Notes under the pieces: generated by a model
The model's input: only the letters and a program-made list of their open reading frames with translations
Database searches by the model: none
What the model was told of the DNA's origin: nothing
Program-made: the position numbers and the translations under genes
Source: Actinomadura rayongensis
GTDB lineage: Bacteria; Actinomycetota; Actinomycetes; Streptosporangiales; Streptosporangiaceae
DNA: 64,000 bases
Reading direction: 5' to 3'
Assembly (NCBI RefSeq): GCF_009831215.1
Contig: NZ_WUTW01000002.1
Location: 979,444-1,043,443, forward strand
Part shown: one piece after another, positions 61,281-64,000 of the stretch
Numbering within the stretch: the stretch's first letter is position 1
Layout: every line of letters begins with the position of its first letter

Positions 61281-62387
61281 TCATGGGGCGGGCGGGAGCA
61301 GGACGGGCTTGACGACCTTGCCGGAGCGGGTGTCGGCCTCGGCCTGGTCGATCGCGGCGAGCGGATAGGTCTCGATCAAGCGATCGAAGGGGAACCGGTC
61401 CTGGCGCCACAGGTCGACCATGCGGGGGATGAAGAGGTGCGGGACGACGTCGCCCTCGATGATTCCGCGCAGCGTGCGGCCCATCAGGAGCAGCGTCGGG
61501 TCCAGGCGCAGTTCGGCGGTGCCGATGCCCACGAGGCCGCAGACGCCGGTCGTCCGCAGGGACGCCACCGCCGCCGTCACGACTTCGGGGACGGCCGTCG
61601 TGTCCAGGGCGTACTGGACGCCTTCCGGGCCGGTGATCGCGCGGATCCGGCCGGGGACGTCCTCCTCGCCGCCGTGCAGGACGTGCGTCGCGCCCAGTTC
61701 CCTGGCCAGGTCCAGGCGCGCCTGGTTGGTGTCGACGCCGATGATCGTCGTGGCGCCGGCGATGCGGGCGGCCATCACGGCGGCGAGGCCGACGGCGCCC
61801 GTCCCGAAGACCGCGATCGAGTCGCCCGCGCCGACGCCCAGCGAGACGAGCACCGACCCGGCGCCGGTCTGCATTCCGCAGCCGAGCGGGCCGAGCAGTT
61901 CCAGCGGGACGTCCGCCGGAACCGGAACCGTGTTTCGGATGGTCGTCAGGGCGTGCGTGGCGAACGACGACTGGCCGAACCAGCGGTTGTTGATCGCGGT
62001 GCCGGTCGCGTCCGTCGCGCGCGGCAGGCCGTCCGGCGGCGCGGAGAACATGTTGAGCGCCGCCATCGACGCGCAGTTGCCCGGCCGCGACGCGCGGCAG
62101 TTCGCGCAGTCGCCGCACGAGTCGAACGACAGCACCACCGGCGTGCCCGGCGCGAGCGCGACGCCGGGCCCCACCGCCTCGACCACGCCCGACCCCTCGT
62201 GCCCGAGCACGACGGGCTTGGCCACCAGGTCGCCGGGCGCGCGGCCCAGCAGGTCCGTGTGGCACATCCCGGCGCCGGCGATCCGCACGATCAGCTCGCC
62301 CGGCCCGGGATCGGCCAGGTCGAGCGGTTCGATCGCGTAGGGGGCGTCCACCGCCCGCAGGACGGCGGCCTCGATCCGTCTGCCCAT
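61281..62387 (-). CDS. Zinc-dependent alcohol dehydrogenase (aryl-alcohol type)
   Basis: 368 residues. Catalytic zinc ligands lie in GAGMCHTDLL and VLGHEGSGVVEAVG, structural zinc in CGDCANCRASRPGNC, and the NAD Rossmann in DSIAVFGTGAVGLAAVMAAR. FGQSSFATHAL and the CGMQTGAGSVL block recall benzyl/aryl-alcohol dehydrogenases. It starts 2 bp after the P450 stop, so the P450 product is its likely substrate. ATG 62387. Confidence 0.9.
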   Translation of the reverse strand: MGRRIEAAVLRAVDAPYAIEPLDLADPGPGELIVRIAGAGMCHTDLLGRAPGDLVAKPVVLGHEGSGVVEAVGPGVALAPGTPVVLSFDSCGDCANCRASRPGNCASMAALNMFSAPPDGLPRATDATGTAINNRWFGQSSFATHALTTIRNTVPVPADVPLELLGPLGCGMQTGAGSVLVSLGVGAGDSIAVFGTGAVGLAAVMAARIAGATTIIGVDTNQARLDLARELGATHVLHGGEEDVPGRIRAITGPEGVQYALDTTAVPEVVTAAVASLRTTGVCGLVGIGTAELRLDPTLLLMGRTLRGIIEGDVVPHLFIPRMVDLWRQDRFPFDRLIETYPLAAIDQAEADTRSGKVVKPVLLPPAP

Positions 62388-62389
62388 GC

Positions 62390-63640
62390 TCACCCTCGCA
62401 GCGTGTAACGGACGGGCAGCCGCTTCAGCCCGCCGACGAACGTGGTCGCGATCCCGCGCGGCTCCCCGGCCAGTTCGACGGACCCGAGCCGGGGCAGCAG
62501 TTCCTCGAAGAACGCGCGGACCTCGATGCGCGCGAGCGCCGCGCCGAGGCAGTAGTGGACGCCGAATCCGAACGCCAGGTGCTTGTTCGGATCGCGTCCG
62601 ACGTCGAAGCAGAACGGGTCGGCGAAGACGTCCTCGTCGCGGTTCGCCGACGGATAGGACAGCAGCAGCGCGTCGCCCTTCCTGATCGGCACGCCCCGCA
62701 GCTCGTAATCGTCGGTGGCCGTCCGCATGAACTCCTTGACGGGCGTCGTCCAGCGGATCATCTCGTCCACCGCGAGCGGCATGAGCCCGGGGTCGGCGCG
62801 CAGCCGCGCCAGCTCGCCGGGGTTCTCGACGAGCGCGTGCAGCCCGCCCGAGATCGTGGAGCTGGTCGTGTCGTGGCCCGCCGTCGCGATGATGACGTAG
62901 TAGGACGCGGTGTCGAGGTCGTTCAGCGGCTCGCCGTCCACCCGCGCGTTCGCGATCGTGGACGCCAGGTCGTCGGTGGGCCGGGCGCGCCGCGCGGCCG
63001 TCAGTTCCTGGAAATAGGCGAAGAAGTCGAACAGCACCTGCAGTTTCTCTTCGGGGCTGGCGCCGCGCTGACGTTCGTCGTCGTCCCCGCCGAACAGTTC
63101 CTGGGTGAGCCGCAGCATCCGGTCGAAATCCGATTCCGGCAGGCCGAGCAGCGACAGGATCACGTACAGCGGGAATTTCACGGCGATCTGCTGGACGAAC
63201 TCGCATTCGCCGCCGAGTTCGGCCATCCGGTCCACGTAGCGGCGGGCGAGTTCGCGGACGCGCGACTCCAGCGCCCGCATCGCGCGCGGCCGGAACCAGT
63301 CGGCGCCGATCGCGCGCAGCACCCGGTGGTCGGGGTCGTCGATGTGGACGAGCGTGCGCAGCGCCATCCCCTGCTCCTGGCGGAGCCGGTTGACCTCGTC
63401 CAGTTCGGCCGTGGCGAGCAGCGGACGCGGCGCGTTGACGAACAGCCCGTGCTGCCGCTCGACCTCCATGATGTCGGCGTGCCGGGTGACGGCCCAGAAC
63501 GGGTTGTAGCCCGGCGCCTCGACGCGGTGGACGGGGTCCTCGTGACGCAGCAGCGTGAGCGCCTCGTGCAGCCGTCGGTCGTCGGCGTAGACGGCGGGGT
63601 CGGCGAGCGCGCGGCCCGCGTCCTCCAGGGTGAGGCTCAA
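62390..63640 (-). CDS. Cytochrome P450 monooxygenase
   Basis: 416 residues, complete. The I-helix has YYVIIATAGHDTTSSTISGG, the K-helix VDEMIRWTTPVKEFMRTATD, and the haem loop HLAFGFGVHYCLGAALARIE with the ligand cysteine. It resembles the actinobacterial CYP families that hydroxylate terpenoid or steroid side chains. The start is TTG 63640 with GAGGAG 7 nt upstream. Paired in one operon with an alcohol dehydrogenase, it suggests hydroxylation followed by oxidation to aldehyde or ketone. Compare the cysteine-less homologue at 48321-49352. Confidence 0.93.
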   Translation of the reverse strand: MSLTLEDAGRALADPAVYADDRRLHEALTLLRHEDPVHRVEAPGYNPFWAVTRHADIMEVERQHGLFVNAPRPLLATAELDEVNRLRQEQGMALRTLVHIDDPDHRVLRAIGADWFRPRAMRALESRVRELARRYVDRMAELGGECEFVQQIAVKFPLYVILSLLGLPESDFDRMLRLTQELFGGDDDERQRGASPEEKLQVLFDFFAYFQELTAARRARPTDDLASTIANARVDGEPLNDLDTASYYVIIATAGHDTTSSTISGGLHALVENPGELARLRADPGLMPLAVDEMIRWTTPVKEFMRTATDDYELRGVPIRKGDALLLSYPSANRDEDVFADPFCFDVGRDPNKHLAFGFGVHYCLGAALARIEVRAFFEELLPRLGSVELAGEPRGIATTFVGGLKRLPVRYTLRG

Positions 63641-63702
63641 GTCGGCTCCTCGGACGTTCGGGGGGACCGCACCCGTAGGAACCTAAGAGCCGAATCTCAT
63701 TC

Positions 63703-63733
63703 GGTCAAGTCTTGATCACCGATCACTTTGACC
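63703..63733. promoter_or_regulatory. Inverted repeat upstream of the P450 operon
   Basis: GGTCAAGT (63703-63710) and ACTTTGACC (63725-63733) flank an AT-richer core, 63 bp before the P450 start and 20 bp before the plus-strand ORF. Candidate operator for either. Confidence 0.45.
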
Positions 63734-63753
63734 ATTTGTCGTGAAAGGAGAAA

Positions 63754-64000
63754 ATGTCCGGTCGCCACGGCCCCGGAAAGGACCGCCGCCCGGACGGCCC
63801 GGGAACGATGCGCGCCGCCGATCCGTCCTCGCGCGGCGCGTTCCGTCTCCCGACCGTCCGCGCCGGACGCCGCAGAGCGCAAAGAAGGCGCCCTGCCGCC
63901 CGGCGGGCCGTGTCCAGCCGTGCGGTGAGGCGTCCCTTACCCGTCCGCCAGCCCGGACGAGCGGACAGAACACCGCAGATCGTCGGTAACGATGGGCGCC
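63754..64000 (+). CDS. Arginine-rich N-terminus of an unidentified gene (runs off the window)
   Basis: ATG 63754 follows AAAGGAG by 3 nt, and the frame stays open to the last base (82 codons). It reads MSGRHGPGKDRRPDGPGTMR then strongly basic sequence (RAGRRRAQRRRPAARRAVSS). No domain is recognisable. The good ribosome site and position divergent from the P450 operon favour a real gene, perhaps a regulator with a disordered N-terminus. Another open frame (63741-63989) in this stretch is a composition shadow. Confidence 0.4.
   Translation, partial: MSGRHGPGKDRRPDGPGTMRAADPSSRGAFRLPTVRAGRRRAQRRRPAARRAVSSRAVRRPLPVRQPGRADRTPQIVGNDGR

Overview
The window is very GC-rich, uses GTG, TTG and probably CTG starts freely, and is packed with gene families typical of filamentous actinobacteria: XRE regulator/DUF397 pairs, DUF574 (PF04672) methyltransferase, mycothiol-dependent-isomerase-fold protein, HspR/HAIR heat-shock control, DUF6745 and DUF5995 proteins, an ECF42/DGPF pair and an F420-dependent nitroreductase-fold enzyme. 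An Actinomadura-like (Thermomonosporaceae) or related Streptosporangiales chromosome is the best guess; this is inferred from gene content, since no rRNA is present.

Layout. 0-5.2 kb: 3' end of a TPR protein, tRNA-Gly(CCC), dCTP deaminase, a solitary truncated ProW-like permease, a DUF574 methyltransferase, and a divergent MmyB-type regulator/aldo-keto reductase pair. 5.2-10 kb: an EtfD-like membrane Fe-S oxidoreductase, a DinB-fold protein and a two-domain 3-hydroxyacyl-CoA dehydrogenase. 10.1-17 kb: the chaperone operon dnaK-grpE-dnaJ-hspR-clpB behind a HAIR operator that its own product HspR should bind. 17.1-18.5 kb: a VOC protein, then about 900 bp of nested repeats. 18.5-23.3 kb: a TetR regulator with two palindromic operators, a small membrane protein, and a heterodimeric ABC transporter behind an IdeR/DtxR-type iron box.

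23.4-28.8 kb is different: lower GC around a secreted heparinase II/III-like enzyme, a 32-bp perfect direct repeat at both ends, and gene wreckage. The wreckage is a copy of part of the neighbouring ABC gene, an isoaspartyl methyltransferase relic, a patatin gene split into two ends, and an epoxide-hydrolase relic with an internally inverted piece. Intact XRE/DUF397 and VOC genes lie among these. This looks like a scarred, recombination-prone islet.

28.8-46.4 kb: a PhoD-like phosphatase, a degenerate GGDEF-like protein, an 814-residue fusion of sigma factor, zinc-finger anti-sigma-like segment, membrane anchor and exported domain, a NYN nuclease-like protein, a TPR protein, a DGPF protein with its ECF42 sigma factor, a GNAT/N-acylamino-acid-racemase pair, the DUF6745 pair and a large polytopic membrane protein. 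46.4-54.8 kb: a translationally coupled pair (unknown protein plus HTH/ImmA-IrrE protease), a P450 homologue that lacks the haem cysteine, peptide deformylase, a flavodoxin-fold oxidoreductase, a GlxA-type regulator, a 55-codon small ORF with a near-perfect Shine-Dalgarno, an HATPase anti-sigma-like protein, DUF5995, and a TetR/nitroreductase divergon. 54.8-64 kb: an orphan histidine kinase, HD-domain protein, MgtC, YihY, a lipoprotein deacetylase, nitronate monooxygenase, DUF4334, and an alcohol dehydrogenase/P450 operon.

The strongest candidates for new biology are the sigma/anti-sigma/receptor fusion (31.6-34.0 kb), the ABC heterodimer whose two ATP sites have decayed in complementary ways (19.8-23.3 kb), the coupled ImmA/IrrE cassette (46.5-48.2 kb) and the cysteine-less P450 (48.3-49.4 kb). 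All functional calls are from reading the sequence; no database search was run.
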